From NCBI RefSeq assembly GCF_027580225.2, contig NC_073346.2, positions 5,358,001 through 5,422,000 of the forward strand: DNA of 64,000 bases. The letters run 5' to 3'. This document shows, piece by piece, positions 22,908 to 33,925 of this stretch; position 1 is the first letter of the stretch; every line of letters starts with the position of its first letter. This DNA comes from Misgurnus anguillicaudatus. Taxonomy: Eukaryota > Chordata > Actinopteri > Cypriniformes > Cobitidae. Made by a program: the position numbers and the translations under genes. Under the pieces are notes generated by a model. The model was not told where the DNA came from. It worked only from the letters and a program-made list of their open reading frames with translations, and searched no databases.

Positions 22908-25183
22908 GGGGCCAAGCACCGAAGGTGCTGAGGCACCTATTGGAACTGTCAGTATTATTATTCTTCTTCTTCCCCAATGGGAGTCTATGGCAGCCCTATG
23001 AACCGTACGTAGGAAAATGATGAAATTTGGCACAGTTGTAGTGGTGGTCTTAAAAAGTCATGTGACCAAAAATGGGGTCTCTAGTCCTAACTCTATAGCG
23101 CCACCAGCAGTGCAAAAATTCAATGTTCAAATGGTTATAACTGCTGATCCGCTTGATCTATGAAAATTCTACTTAGTACACGTGATTGCTCTCCTCATGC
23201 TTGTTGTTTTTAATACCTTACAGTAAAACTCCACCCATTACAGTAGCGGCCATTTTGAAATGTACAGTATTCCGTTTATTCGCTACTCCTCCTTCAAATT
23301 TGGTTCAATTGTTATGAAATTTGGCACAGGTGAACTTTGGTGTGAGCCGCACAGAAATGACCGAACAGAATTTTGATATTTATCTTTGTTCAAAAGTAAT
23401 AAATGCGCAAACTTAACGAGGTTGATGCAAAAATGGTTCTGAAGCTGTAGCTCGGTCATTCTTTGATCAATTGAAATGACATTTGGTACACTTCATGTGG
23501 ACCATGAACTTGGGGTTCATGCCAAATTTGGTGACAGCGCCACCTATGGGTCATGAGATATGAAAATAGGCTATTTTTGCCCATAACTTCTGAACTGTTT
23601 GTCAGAAAATTATGATCTTGATGTCTATGGATTGCTTACCTCATGCCGCATCTGCCGATGTGTATTATGCCGGGTTTGACCAAACCGCCTGTCCGCCATT
23701 TTGAAATTTCACATAATTTGTTATATTTTTTGAACTATTGGACATATCCGCGCAAAAATTAGTAAGGAGCTTCGACATGATGTCCTGAAGGTACCTGGGA
23801 AGTCAGAGTACAGCGCCACCTAGGGGTTATAAACTATAACAGTTCTTATGGAACTGCTTATAACTTCTAAATACTTTGTCTGATATTAATTTCTTTGTGA
23901 AATTGTATTCACTGGTTTATGCCGATTGCAACGATACCTTGTTTGTCATTTTCCAACATTCTGTTCATGTGTTATTGTAAAACATATGGTAGATGATTTT
24001 TTCGCTACTCCTTTTACAAATTTTGTTTATTTTATGCCAGGTACTGCTCGTATAATGTTTGGAGCAATCCACACAGAAATGACCGAACAGATTTTTGATA
24101 TTCTGTTCTCTTTCTTAGAAATACCACTCCAAAGTTGACCGTGCCTGTGACATTGTCTATTTGTCATAGTAAATTAATGTGACTGTATATTACATTGTAT
24201 AGCATTACTATACAGAATGATTTTCTTGTCTTCAATCTCACTTGAGCTTTTTGATTCTCATATACATTGTATTTCTGTTAGTTCTGCTCTGCACTGTCAG
24301 TTCTGCATCTGAGTTGATTGGCACATGTCAATCCTTGCAGCACCTAAGCTGTTTTTTTGCTGCCCTTTGAGCTGTGTTAACTGAGTTGTGCATCTGGTTA
24401 ACCACATGCCATGAGATTCTGAGGTCATGGGTTCGAATCCCATGTGCAGTGATATTTTGTCTTAACTTTTTTCTCACTTAAGTTTTGTGAATCTCATACT
24501 ATACATTGTATTTCAGTTATTTGTGCTCTCTGTTGTCATTTCTGCACTTTTGGTAATTGCTGGATATCAATGTTTACAGCTCTAAATCTCTATTCTATAG
24601 CTTGGACTCACCAACTCAGTGGTTTAATCGTTTACTCAGTGGCGCATGCTGTAACTGCTGTGCTTTGGGAACCTGAGTTCATGGGTTCGAATCCCATGTG
24701 CAGTGTTTTTTGTCTTAACTTTTTTTTCTCACTTAAGTTTTGTGATTTTCATACTATACATTGTATTTCAGTTATTTGTGCTCTCTGTTGTCATTTCTGC
24801 ACTTTTGGTAATTGCTGGATATCATTGTTTATAGCTCTAAAGCTCGTTTCTATAGCTTGGACACACCAACTCAGTGGTTTAATCGTTTACTCAGTGGTGC
24901 ATGCGGTTAGTGCTGTGCTTTGGGAACCTGAGGTCATGGGTTCGAATCCCAGCTCTTACTTTAACTTATTGAGATTTCCTTTTGCGTTCCCTTTAACACG
25001 TTCTTCTCGACCTGTCTGGTTTTTGCCATCTTTACTGTTGTCGCTCCGCACTGCAGTGGTTCTGCTCTGCATTTGCTTTGCTTCGGGCTCTGTATTGCGC
25101 GCTTTCTGCCCTTTGCGCATTTGCTGCGTCGTGTGGTTTTTGCTGTGCTTTGGGTGCTCATTGCGCTGATGGTGCTTGGCCCC
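22908..25183. mobile_element. 2.3-kb element with 13-bp TIRs and tRNA-like tandem units
   Basis: The left end GGGGCCAAGCACC is perfectly inverted at the right end GGTGCTTGGCCCC. The left part carries the teleost-repeat signature CACCGAAGGTGC, CTTCTTCTTCCCC, TATAGCGCCACC; a second copy lies at about 58535-59340. An internal block CACAGAAATGACCGAACAG occurs twice (near 23350 and 24071). The right part contains three tandem tRNA-like units. No transposase is encoded. The superfamily is not established from this sequence. Confidence 0.6.
24186..24950 (+). repeat. Three tandem 254-bp units with tRNA-like B boxes
   Basis: Units repeat at 254 and 255 bp. Each ends with ATGGGTTCGAATCCC, containing the Pol III B box GGTTCGAATCC at 24430-24440, 24684-24694 and 24939-24949. 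Units 2 and 3 also share CTCAGTGG... GTTAG/GTAAC TGCTGTGC, placed like the D-arm/A-box part of a tRNA. They are degraded: no complete cloverleaf or anticodon stem is convincing, so I do not call tRNA genes. They look like tRNA-derived SINE heads amplified in tandem. Confidence 0.7.
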
Positions 25184-25865
25184 GTATCGCTGCTTGCAGC
25201 TATATTTAATTTATTTTTTGCAGCAACCATGTCTGTGTCCTTAAAGGAATTCTGTCAGGTACAGAGTGGAACGATGAACTTGAAAATCAACCATTCTGAT
25301 GACTGGCGTCCACATCACCAACTTTGAAACTCCACCTCAGACAACAACAGTCACAAACTCACAAACACAAATACACTCAGTAATGAGCTTAATAAAGAAA
25401 GACTTAACTATGATTTTATCTGTGTTAACCTATGATATCAGTTATTGATGTATTTTAAATATTTACGTATTACTAGGCTTATTATACATGTGCACTGAAG
25501 TTTTAAAATGTATCTAATATAATACTTGAATTAAATTGAATGTTTTGGATACCACCATTAAATTATTTTGTGCAAGTAAAACACAAGTAAAAGTTTTTAT
25601 TTATTGGAGATAAAAGGGCTGTTTAATTAATATAATAATTCTGTTTGTTAGACACTAACAAATGAAAATAGTTGGGTTTGAGTACATTTATTAAAACTCG
25701 ATAGCTGTAATGCTTCTGTGCAGAAGGAAGCCCGTGAGCCACGAAGGTAAGTTTGCGAGCAGATTAGATTCATTTCCACTTATTAGGGCCGATTCACACG
25801 TTTGAAAAACGACAGCACACGTTTGAAAAACAAAAACTAGAAAACAACAACGGAGTTTTTTTAAA
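25184..25865. other. No gene supported
   Basis: Follows the TIR element. A short stretch with GCAACCATG at 25224 opens a reading frame ending at 25327 without recognisable homology. The rest is AT-rich. Confidence 0.35.
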
Positions 25866-26644
25866 AGCCTCTTTGTTTGAGAACTACTTCTTCCGCCACG
25901 GATTTGAGGGCTGCCAGAATGACAGGTAACACTTTCGGCTGCTTTGAATCTCATAATAACTCAATGGACGGAAAAGCCGTTACTTTATATTACCGTTTCT
26001 TAGTCACAAAGTGTAGTTTTAAGATTAGTTCAGTCGAGAATATATATTTATTTGTAACAGGGTGCTTTAATGAAAGCAGAGAAGAGGTGAATCCATGTGC
26101 AAAAGGTGTTTATTAATAAAATCCCATAAAGGGCCAGCAACCAAATCCAAACAGGGTTAATCCAACAAACGTAATCCAAAATACAGGCAATGTGTCAGGG
26201 CAGGCGGCAGTACAGGCAAAATCCAAAATAACAGGCACAGGTCAAAAAACAGGCAGATCCAGGTAACAGGTAAAACAGATAAACAGATAACAAAACAGAA
26301 TTCAGGTAACAAGTATCAGACAGGTAACAGACAGGCTTACTATGTATAATATTCAGCAGGGAACAGGTGAACAGGAACTGACTTATATACAAAACAGACA
26401 GGAAGTGTGAACTGAAACATGGCATGATGATTTCAAAATAAAAGTCCGAACAGAGCAGAGTATCAAAATAAAAGTCCAAAATACAAAAATACACAGAACA
26501 CAGAACAAAACCATTACAGAACCCCCCCTCTAAAGGGCGACTCCCGGAGCCCAACAAACAAAACACACAGTCCAATAGAGGGTGGGCGGGCCAGGACCTC
26601 TTAGCAAAGGCCGGGCAGATCAGGGGAGGTCCTGGGTCATGTGG

Positions 26645-26860
26645 CCAGGATGATCCAGGGTCATGGGGCAGATGCGGGCTTGGGTCATGGGGCAGATGCG
26701 GGCCTGGGTCATGGGGCAGATGCGGGCCTGGGTCATGGGGCAGATGCGGGCCTGGGTCATGGGGCAGGCTTGGACCTGGGTCATGGGGCAGGCTTGGACC
26801 TGGGTCATGGGGCAGGCTTGGACCTGGGTCATAGGGCATACGAGAAGCTTGGTCATGGGG
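26645..26860. repeat. 24-bp minisatellite
   Basis: About nine units of a 24-bp repeat built on TGGGTCATGGGGCAG; the first units end in ATGCGGGCC and later ones in GCTTGGACC. On the minus strand they encode eight-residue repeats (PHDPGPSL / PHDPGPHL) in an open frame. It lies in the untranslated or former coding interior of the LTR element. Confidence 0.9.
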
Positions 26861-27009
26861 TAGGAATAGACCCAGATCACAAGGAAAGGAAGGATCAGAG
26901 TACACTTCGGCCTCCGCCTTGGTGTCCTCTGCCTCCTTCCTGTGTCCGGGTACTACCCCCCCCAAAAAAAAAAAACTTGGAAAAGCTTCCGTGGACCAGG
27001 GTGAAGATA

Positions 27010-27250
27010 TTCCAGATGGTAAACCAGATGAATCAGAATAGTCAGTTGAGCCAGGTGAATCAGACGAGACAGGTGAGCCAGGTGATCCAGATGAATCATG
27101 TGAATCAAGTGAGTGAGACGAATCAGACAGGACAGGTGAATCAGGCAGGACAGATGAATCAGACAGGACAGACGAATCAGATGAGTCGGGCAGATCAGAG
27201 GAGTCGGGCAGATCAGATGAGTCGGGCGGATCAGATTAGTCGGGCGGATC
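27010..27250. repeat. Imperfect GAATCAGACAGGACAG / GTCGGGCAGATCAG repeats
   Basis: Degenerate short repeats, ending in about four 18-bp units (GAGTCGGGCAGATCAGA). They form the part of the LTR element between the gag-like frame and the 24-bp minisatellite. Confidence 0.7.
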
Positions 27251-28018
27251 AGATGCAGGGCCTTGAGGAACCTCGGGAATAACAGAGCAGAAGGCAGAAC
27301 AGACGCACCACAGGGCTATGGCAAATTCAGGTAGTATATATTCAAGAAGACATACCTTTGTGGTAGTCGGTTCAGGCATGACGACAATCTTGACGGCAGG
27401 TGCAGGGTGAATACTAGCCCTCATAAGTGCAGGTGTGGTGGTGATGATGGCCCTCTGAAATACAGGTGCTGGAATGGTGGTAGCTCTCTCGAGAACAGGT
27501 GCAGAAACAGGCAGGATGGTGGCCATTTTCGGGACAGGCAGGATGGTGGTGGTTTTCTTGAAGACAGGTGCAGGTGCAGAGACAGGCAAAATGGCGGCCA
27601 TTTTGGGAACAGGCAGGGTGGCGGCCATTTTAGGTACAGGCAGGATGGCGCCCATTTTGGGAGCAAGCATGGTGGCGGCCATTTTGTGATCAGGCATGAC
27701 TTTAACAGGTTTGGACAGAACAGGCAGAACATGGCTAGGTGTGTGGTGAATATTCCCTGGTTCATTATCCACCACACCCACAGTGAACGGAGAACCACAC
27801 AACAGCAATGCAAAGTCAATATAACTCTCCAGGGACCAGGCAGACATATTATGGGGCATACACAAACGCAACCATTCATCCAGAGCATTGTAAAAAACTG
27901 GTTTTAAAGTGTCCTCATCAAAATGTACTTGATTACTCAAATCCAAAAAGTCACATACAAAATCCTCAGTGGGCCGGTGGTTCTGACGGAGTGCAAGTAG
28001 TGCAAAAACAGGTTTCAT
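27236..28018 (-). CDS. Retrotransposon gag-like protein with KMAA repeats
   Basis: A 260-residue frame on the minus strand, starting at 28018 just inside the LTR. Residues about 12-75 (PTEDFVCDFLDLSNQV... LRLCMPHNMSAW... FALLLCGSPFTVG) resemble the small gag-type helical domain found in many fish LTR-element proteins. Residues about 105-180 are repeats of PKMAA with LPV/LPVSAP spacers. The end is unstructured and then meets the stop. No zinc knuckle, protease or RT follows. Such a protein would coat element RNA in particles; this is inferred from the family. A similar ALPKMA-repeat frame is at 42558-43118. Confidence 0.6.
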   Translation of the reverse strand: MKPVFALLALRQNHRPTEDFVCDFLDLSNQVHFDEDTLKPVFYNALDEWLRLCMPHNMSAWSLESYIDFALLLCGSPFTVGVVDNEPGNIHHTPSHVLPVLSKPVKVMPDHKMAATMLAPKMGAILPVPKMAATLPVPKMAAILPVSAPAPVFKKTTTILPVPKMATILPVSAPVLERATTIPAPVFQRAIITTTPALMRASIHPAPAVKIVVMPEPTTTKVCLLEYILPEFAIALWCVCSAFCSVIPEVPQGPASDPPD

Positions 28019-28484
28019 GTTGAGGGTGGGAGATTACAAACCTTCGCTGGATCCGGGTTATGGCTGATTATTCTGTAACGGGGTGCTTTAATGAAAGCAG
28101 AGAAGAGGTGAATCCATGTGCAAAAGGTGTTTATTGTAAAATCCCATAAAGGGCCAGCAAACAAATCCAAACAGGGTTAATCCAACAAACGTAATCCAAA
28201 ATACAGGCAATGTGTCAGGGCAGGCGGCAGTACAGGCAAAATCCAAAATAACAGGCACAGGTTATTTCGAGATTCGGTACGTATGAGAACCAAAGCATGA
28301 GCGGACGTCAGTGTTCATTCGCCCCGCTGACCACCGCCCTCTCTGGGCTACATCTCTGACAGGGATTCCCTGGCTCTGATATTCACCTTGTTTGTTTTTG
28401 ATGGTCAAAATGAGATCAAATTAGCAGTATTTGGTGTCATGATAAAACTATTACTTCAGATTCGAGAACCAGAAAGAACTGTTG

Positions 28485-28488
<4 letters not shown>

Positions 28489-28576
<88 letters not shown>
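28489..28576. repeat. TA microsatellite
   Basis: About 43 TA units between the right end of the palindrome-headed element and the left terminus of the 28570-31712 element. Confidence 0.95.
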
Positions 28577-28578
<2 letters not shown>

Positions 28579-28701
28579 TGATTCTTGAAACTTTGGCAAA
28601 AACATGTCCCACTAAGAAAAGTGCTATTCTGTTGGAAATTAATAACATTTTCATGAAGAAAAAGAATCAATGTTATAATCAGCGGGTCCTTTGCACATAT
28701 G

Positions 28702-30559
28702 CAGAGGTGTAAAGTACTCGAGTAAATGTACTTCGTTACTGTACTTAAGTATTTTTTGGGCTACTTTGTACTTGTACTGAGTATAAAAAATATAAGCAAC
28801 TTTTACTCTCTACTCAATTACATTTTTGATTGGGTATTTGTACTCTTTACTCTACATTTGAAATGACACTTACCGTTACTCGCTACATTGTTTATTCGTC
28901 AAATAAAAACGAAACGAAAGTGTCAGAGAGTGATGATGGATAGAATCTGTGGTCGCGAGGTTAGACGGACACACACAGCTGAGGGACTTCATTGGCGCTA
29001 CGCAGGGCAATCGTATGAAATCAAAGTACTGCGAGAGCGAATCAAATGCATATGGAGAAGTCTGGTCTCGCGGTATTTTGATGTCAAACACTGAATGGCT
29101 TGCGTTGAGCCACCGTAGCGGGACATCTGCGTGCTGCGTATGTCATAAACTGTAGAGAAAAGTTAGCGTCTTATCTGAGAGAAGAGATAAAGCGCAAACA
29201 TATGGATGCATATCACATTTGCTTCTGTCAAGGGACCCTTTGTTAAACTTGTGATGCTACAATCAAAACAAAAGTGAAGCGCGATTGGGTCATCCCGCAA
29301 CTCAAAGGCAAGCACAATGTTTTATATACTCTGATGCTACTTTATCAGCTAACCTAAGCTGGTAAGTTACATAACTTGATATAACTTACTATATAAGCCA
29401 AAATAAACCAGCGATGTCCTGTACTGATTGCTCAAGTAACTTAAGTCCATTATAAGATTGATAACAAGTGTACAATTTCACTGTCCTCAAATTTAACCAA
29501 GTATGCTGTAATGTATTTACTGTAAAGAGGGATGCATGACTAAATGTGCACTTAATGTGAGATAGTGGTGTTACGCACTACATGTGTTTTCAATTAATCT
29601 TTCGAATGAACAACTTCCTGTTTTAAATATGCATTATCATATTTCTGTTAGTGTAATTTTAGTTTACTGGAATTTTTTTAATATTAAAATTATATCTTTT
29701 TATATCTTATAGGCCTATAAGAATATTTGGTAACACTTTACAATAAGGTTCATTAGTTAACAGTAGTTAATGTATTAACTAACTTGAACAAACCATGAGC
29801 AATACATTTGTTACATTATGTATTCATCTTTGTTAATAGTTAATAAAAATGTAAGCTTTAATTGTTTGTTCATGTTAGTTCAGAGTGCATTAACTAATGT
29901 TAACAAGATTTTAATGAAGTATAAGTAATTGTTGAAATTAAAATTAACAAAGATTAATAAATGCTAAGTACAGTTCATTTTTAGTTAATGTTAACTAATG
30001 TAGCTAACTAATGTTAACTAATGAACCTTATTGTAAAGTGTTACCATATATTTATATCACAAAGTTAGGCTATATATTTTTCAGCATGGCACATTCAAAT
30101 ACACAATGACACTAGACTAAAATTAAATGGGTTTAAATAAAATGTAATGTTGCATAAAATTAGACTAAAACTTAATCAATTCAGATGACAAAAATATGAC
30201 TAAAACTAAATTAAATTTTAATCAAAAGACTATGACTATGTTTAATCTGTGTTTGTTCTGCCAGGTCAAAATTTTGAGGTGTTCGATTTCTTTTCTATAT
30301 TAGGTAATAAAACCTCATAAATAAACTTTCTTAGTTTTCACTGACCTACAATGTCTCTTTGTGTTGAGGACTAGTGCATCTTTGAGCCAACATTCAGTAC
30401 GAGTAAAAATACTTGAGTACTTTTAAATTGGGTTACTTTAATACTTTTACTCAAGTCGTATTTAAATTGGTGACTTGTAACTTGTAGTGGAGTAATTTTT
30501 ACAGTAAGGAATTTGTACTTTTACTCAAGTATGGCTTTCAGCTACTCTTTACACCTCTG
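28702..30559. mobile_element. Tol2-like hAT with exact 8-bp TSD
   Basis: Left end CAGAGGTGTAAAGTACT and right end TACTCTTTACACCTCTG are inverted, with subterminal ACTTAAGTA/GTACTT repeats, as in the Tol2 branch of hAT transposons. The flanking 8-bp duplication CACATATG is exact (28694-28701 and 30560-30567). The 1.86-kb body lacks a hAT transposase; the only frames, around 28890-29090, are short and unlike the catalytic domain. A 317-bp MITE is nested at 29729-30045. It is therefore non-autonomous and would rely on a related transposase. Confidence 0.9.
29729..30045. mobile_element. MITE with GGTAACACTTTACAATAAGG ends
   Basis: The 5' end GGTAACACTTTACAATAAGG is perfectly inverted at the 3' end, and the inversion continues through GTTCATTAGTTAA-type sequence. 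The interior is built of AACTAATGTTAA repeats and folds back. It resembles the very abundant teleost MITE family (Angel-like); the name is from memory. It lies wholly within the Tol2-like element, so it is younger than that insertion or was carried with it. Confidence 0.8.
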
Positions 30560-31712
30560 CACATATGTAAGGTTTTTTTATAGGTTTATTTTTATTTTTT
30601 ATTAATTTAATGATTATATGCTGGCCCGTTGCCTACAAAATCAGCTGTCCTCGGTTAAGAGATAATCATTTCAACTTGATTAAAAAAGCCAAAAGTAATA
30701 ATTGAATTGAATAATATATTTACCGCATGAAAGGGTACATTGTAATATGTATTAAAAACTACAACGTTTTGAACAACATTTACTATTATTTTGTGATTGC
30801 TCAAAATGTGTCCCACATATTCGTCACCACCGTCAGATATTTATAAAAAGCAATAAAATCAGACAACTACAGAGTCAACGGCATTCCCGAGGACCCCATT
30901 TTTAAACCTTTAGCTCTACCGCATGCTTCAAGATCACTCAAGCTCCTCTATGTTTGCTATTTTCTCTTAAACTTGCTCATATTTTTGGACACTGCTACTG
31001 GGACAACCATAACATGTCAACACCGTCATCTTTGTAAAAAAATATTAGATTAGATTATGAAATAAATGTATCATTTTTAAGAAGAGGTCTGAAGTAGCTA
31101 GCAACAGACAGGAAACAAGATGGCTAATGTGAACAACTCATGTATTTTTTTTAATCTATATTAGGTTTTTGTCACCACCGTCAGGTTTTCTGTCTTTTCT
31201 GTCAGGTTTTATGTATTTTAGGAAGTTATGATTTGATTTTTTTATCACAGTGCTCAGGATTGTTATGTTTTGGAACACATATTTACATAAAGTTTAAGCA
31301 AGAAGCCATTGACTTGAGTGGTTTACATTTTGGAATAATGAGGCCAATGTCACCACCATCAGATTAGTGTTACCACTGTCAGACATAGTTTTATTTGTTT
31401 TAAATGAATATGCTTACAATATGTTTCTTCAGTGCTGTTGAGTTATTAAATTAATAGTCTCTATTAATACAAAAATATGTTTATTAAATAAAAAAATCAC
31501 TTTTTCTATTTATGCTTAAAGTAAACGTTGTATGAGTAAAAAACGCCTATTTTATGAAAAAAATACAAACAGGGGAGGTTGCACCAGTAAATTGCTGAAC
31601 AGCCAAGACCTTGGTCTATAATGATATACCTTCAGATTTTGTAATTTAACTAACTTTTTTTTCAAAATTTAAAACTGTTTTATCCAAATTCCCAAGAATC
31701 ACTGATATATAT

Positions 31713-32287
31713 ATATATGTTATGTCTCAAGTGAATGTTTGATTAACTGTTGGGAAAAATATCTGATTAATATATTTGATCCTTGCATTACAGTAGTTCC
31801 TAAAGCTGTCTGTCTCAATGTCATTCAAACAACAAAAGAAAGAAAAAAGTTGAAAATATATTTTTCCAATAGATATTGTTTTTGACTTTGTGTGTGCTAA
31901 ATCTATTAGTTTTACCAGTGTTTTTAAGGTATGGATGGGTTGATTTTGCCTTTGAACCCTCAAAAATCTTTAACTTGATTTTCTCAAAATTGACTTTGCT
32001 TCAAACAGGTTTTTTGTCAGATTCCAACATCTTTTTAAAGTTTTTTTTATAAAGAATTTCAAAAATATAAATAACTAATTTTTTAAAGTGTACTTATTCC
32101 GACTCATTTAGCCAACATGGGTCACAGATGCTCTATGAAAAATCATAAAATCATACAAAGTTTATAAAAAGTAAAATAATGATAATACAATTCAACAGCT
32201 TCCAAAGCTCAGACGGATTTATGTGCGATGCATGTAGTTAGACTGTTAACAAATCAGACGCTATCCGACAACAATGGTAATTCTATA
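31713..32287. other. No gene seen
   Basis: AT-rich, low complexity. Confidence 0.4.
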
Positions 32288-32291
32288 TTAA

Positions 32292-32606
32292 AGCAACACT
32301 AAAGAACTCTGGCTCTTTGCTCCCCCTACAGGTTAGAAGCGTAATTGTTCATTACCACTGTCGTAAATACTGCAGCATAGCTGGCTCTGATTGGATTGTA
32401 GGTCTGCCGTAAAGCAAGTTTTAGTAGTTTTCACTCGAACTACAGGACCACTACCCGACGGTTGGAAACTTCTTTAGTGCGGTTTTGGCCGATAGAGGGC
32501 TGCAAAGCGAATGTGAAAGCGCCATTCACCCTGTTTTGTGTGGATGAACCACTGAAACTTTTTTGGAAACGTTATTTTAAGGTAAAAAAACCTCTTTGGT
32601 GTTGCT
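32292..32606 (+). mobile_element. 315-bp TTAA-flanked MITE, copy 2
   Basis: Termini AGCAACACTAAAGA and CTTTGGTGTTGCT are inverted and flanked by TTAA at 32288-32291 and 32607-32610. It is the same length as the copy at 12306-12620 and nearly identical to it, but in the opposite orientation, including GACCACTACCCGACGGTTGG. Confidence 0.78.
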
Positions 32607-32674
32607 TTAAATGTATCATGTAATGTATAAGCTTAGGTGAATTAAACAATTAGTTCAACATGAGGTTTAATTAT

Positions 32675-33196
32675 CAGGGGTGCAAACTTGTCACCTTTCG
32701 GCGAAATTCGCCGTTTTTTGATACAAAATAGGTCATTCTTGTGATTCGTCTAGATCCGATGAGTTTTTGAAAATGAGGGGTGAGGGGGGTCTGCGACATG
32801 GTAGCAGTAAATGAAATTATGAAAATCATGTCCAGCTATTGTGGTAACGATGTCAAATTACTAGACAGTTTGGCGGGTTATGTTTTACAATTTATAGCCA
32901 CCTCATTTGCTGCCGAAGTTTAAGCAGTCTGCAGATTGAGGGCACATACTTAACTCGTAGTATTTTCTCATTTGAGGTTACACGCCCACGTCACGTTGCT
33001 GTGCGCGTGGTCATAAAGCTTAACATTTGTTCACGCACCGCAGTTTTAAGTTAAGTGATTTTAAGCCGTTGACAACAGTGCTATATGCGCTATATACCTG
33101 TTTCTGTTTAAGAGGAGCGTGCAAGCCGCGTATCCGCTTATATAAGAGCGCTTGTGTCTTGTCACCTTTTTCACCCCTGATGAGTTTGCACCCCTG
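32675..33196. mobile_element. hAT-like MITE
   Basis: The left end CAGGGGTGCAAACT and right end AGTTTGCACCCCTG are perfect 14-bp inverted repeats typical of hAT (CAGGGGT class). The 8-bp flanks TTAATTAT and AATTTTAT agree only partly. 522 bp, non-coding; an inner TCACCTTT block repeats near both ends. Confidence 0.65.
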
Positions 33197-33877
33197 AATT
33201 TTATGCAAATATAAAAAATCTGATTGTGCTGTAACTTACTGTTAGGGAGTGTTTGTTACTTATTTGAGGGGCAGCCAGAGGAATTTTGAGATCTGTTGAC
33301 AAAAAAGACATGAGCCTCCCTTCGCCTGCAATCAATTTTTCTGTGACCCTCTAAAATGATTGTGAATAAATGCATGACCCTCCCCGATAATTTATTGATT
33401 TCTGTACTGGTTCGCGCTTGGCAAAGATGTTCAGAAGCCATTGTTTTTTTTTTTACAACTATGACAAACGACAAACCTCTGCATACGTTTACACATCACA
33501 CTGGTGGTCATTTCAGTAGATTTACTATAATTTTTGTGGAAACACAATGGTCCCATACACATTGCATATTAATATGGTTCTCACTTCACCTTTTATTGCT
33601 TAATCCTGTTTTGTACACATACAGTTCAGTAATTTACGGGACTGACAACAGCATTGTACAACCGCATTAACTCCCGCAAAATGCAGGTAGTGACAACCGC
33701 ATTTACAGAAACTCTGCATAGTGTGTACATAACGGAACTGAACAACTAGTAGTTAATAAAGTGTTTAAATGTGCATCATAGACAGGTCTCTCTTCTGAAA
33801 AAATAAATGCCTATAAAGGGAAAAGGTCTTCTGTATGCGTGGTGCAGAAAATGACAGAGACATGAGCAGTTGCTGAC
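33197..33877. other. No gene seen
   Basis: Includes the GGGGCAGCCAGAGGAA terminus at 33268 described separately. Otherwise non-coding. Confidence 0.35.
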
Positions 33878-33925
33878 TAGTGTTGCCAGGTCTTGCACGA
33901 AAAAAAAACAGTGAACAATAAAAAT

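Larger units (their letters stand above)
26053..28261 (-). mobile_element. Non-autonomous Ty3-like LTR retrotransposon with gag only
   Basis: 26053-26518 is a complete LTR (TGTAACAG... CCATTACA). Next to it, read on the minus strand, a purine-rich tract AGAGGGGGGG precedes the LTR, so this is the 3' LTR. A second LTR starts at 28074 but stops at 28261 after 188 bp. TTATT flanks both sides (26048-26052 and 28262-28266). The interior encodes only a gag-like protein plus minisatellites; no protease, RT or integrase is present, so mobility would need proteins from another element. The same family gave the solo LTR at 16606. Confidence 0.75.
25866..28487. mobile_element. Palindrome-headed element family, copy 2, interrupted
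   Basis: 25866-26052 matches 13474-13660 closely (TTTAAAAGCCTCTTTG... CAGTCGAGAAT), and 28262-28487 matches the GAGATTCGGTAC... GAACTGTTGTATAAA part of copy 1. An LTR retrotransposon (26053-28261) interrupts it. The 35-bp palindrome and true left end are absent; about 700 bp of copy 1 between the GATCAAA block and the right end is also missing. A TA microsatellite follows, as for copy 1. Confidence 0.6.
28570..31712. mobile_element. TIR element with CACCACCGTCAG motifs, interrupted
   Basis: The left end ATATATCACTGATTCTTG and the right end, inverted, ATATATCAGTGATTCTTG match over about 28 bp with few differences. TA tracts adjoin both ends. The interior after the inserted hAT carries the motif CACCACCGTCAG several times (30826, 31173, and variants near 31350). 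No protein recognised. A hAT is inserted at 28702-30559. Confidence 0.6.

Noticed and set aside
24420..24950. tRNA genes suggested by GGTTCGAATCCC
   Set aside because: Only the B-box/T-arm part is convincing; no full cloverleaf or acceptor stem pairs, so they are tRNA-like repeat units.
26195..26965. 256-codon minus-strand frame with PHDPG repeats
   Set aside because: It starts in a minisatellite and ends within the 3' LTR; better explained as repeat translation inside the LTR element than as a gene.
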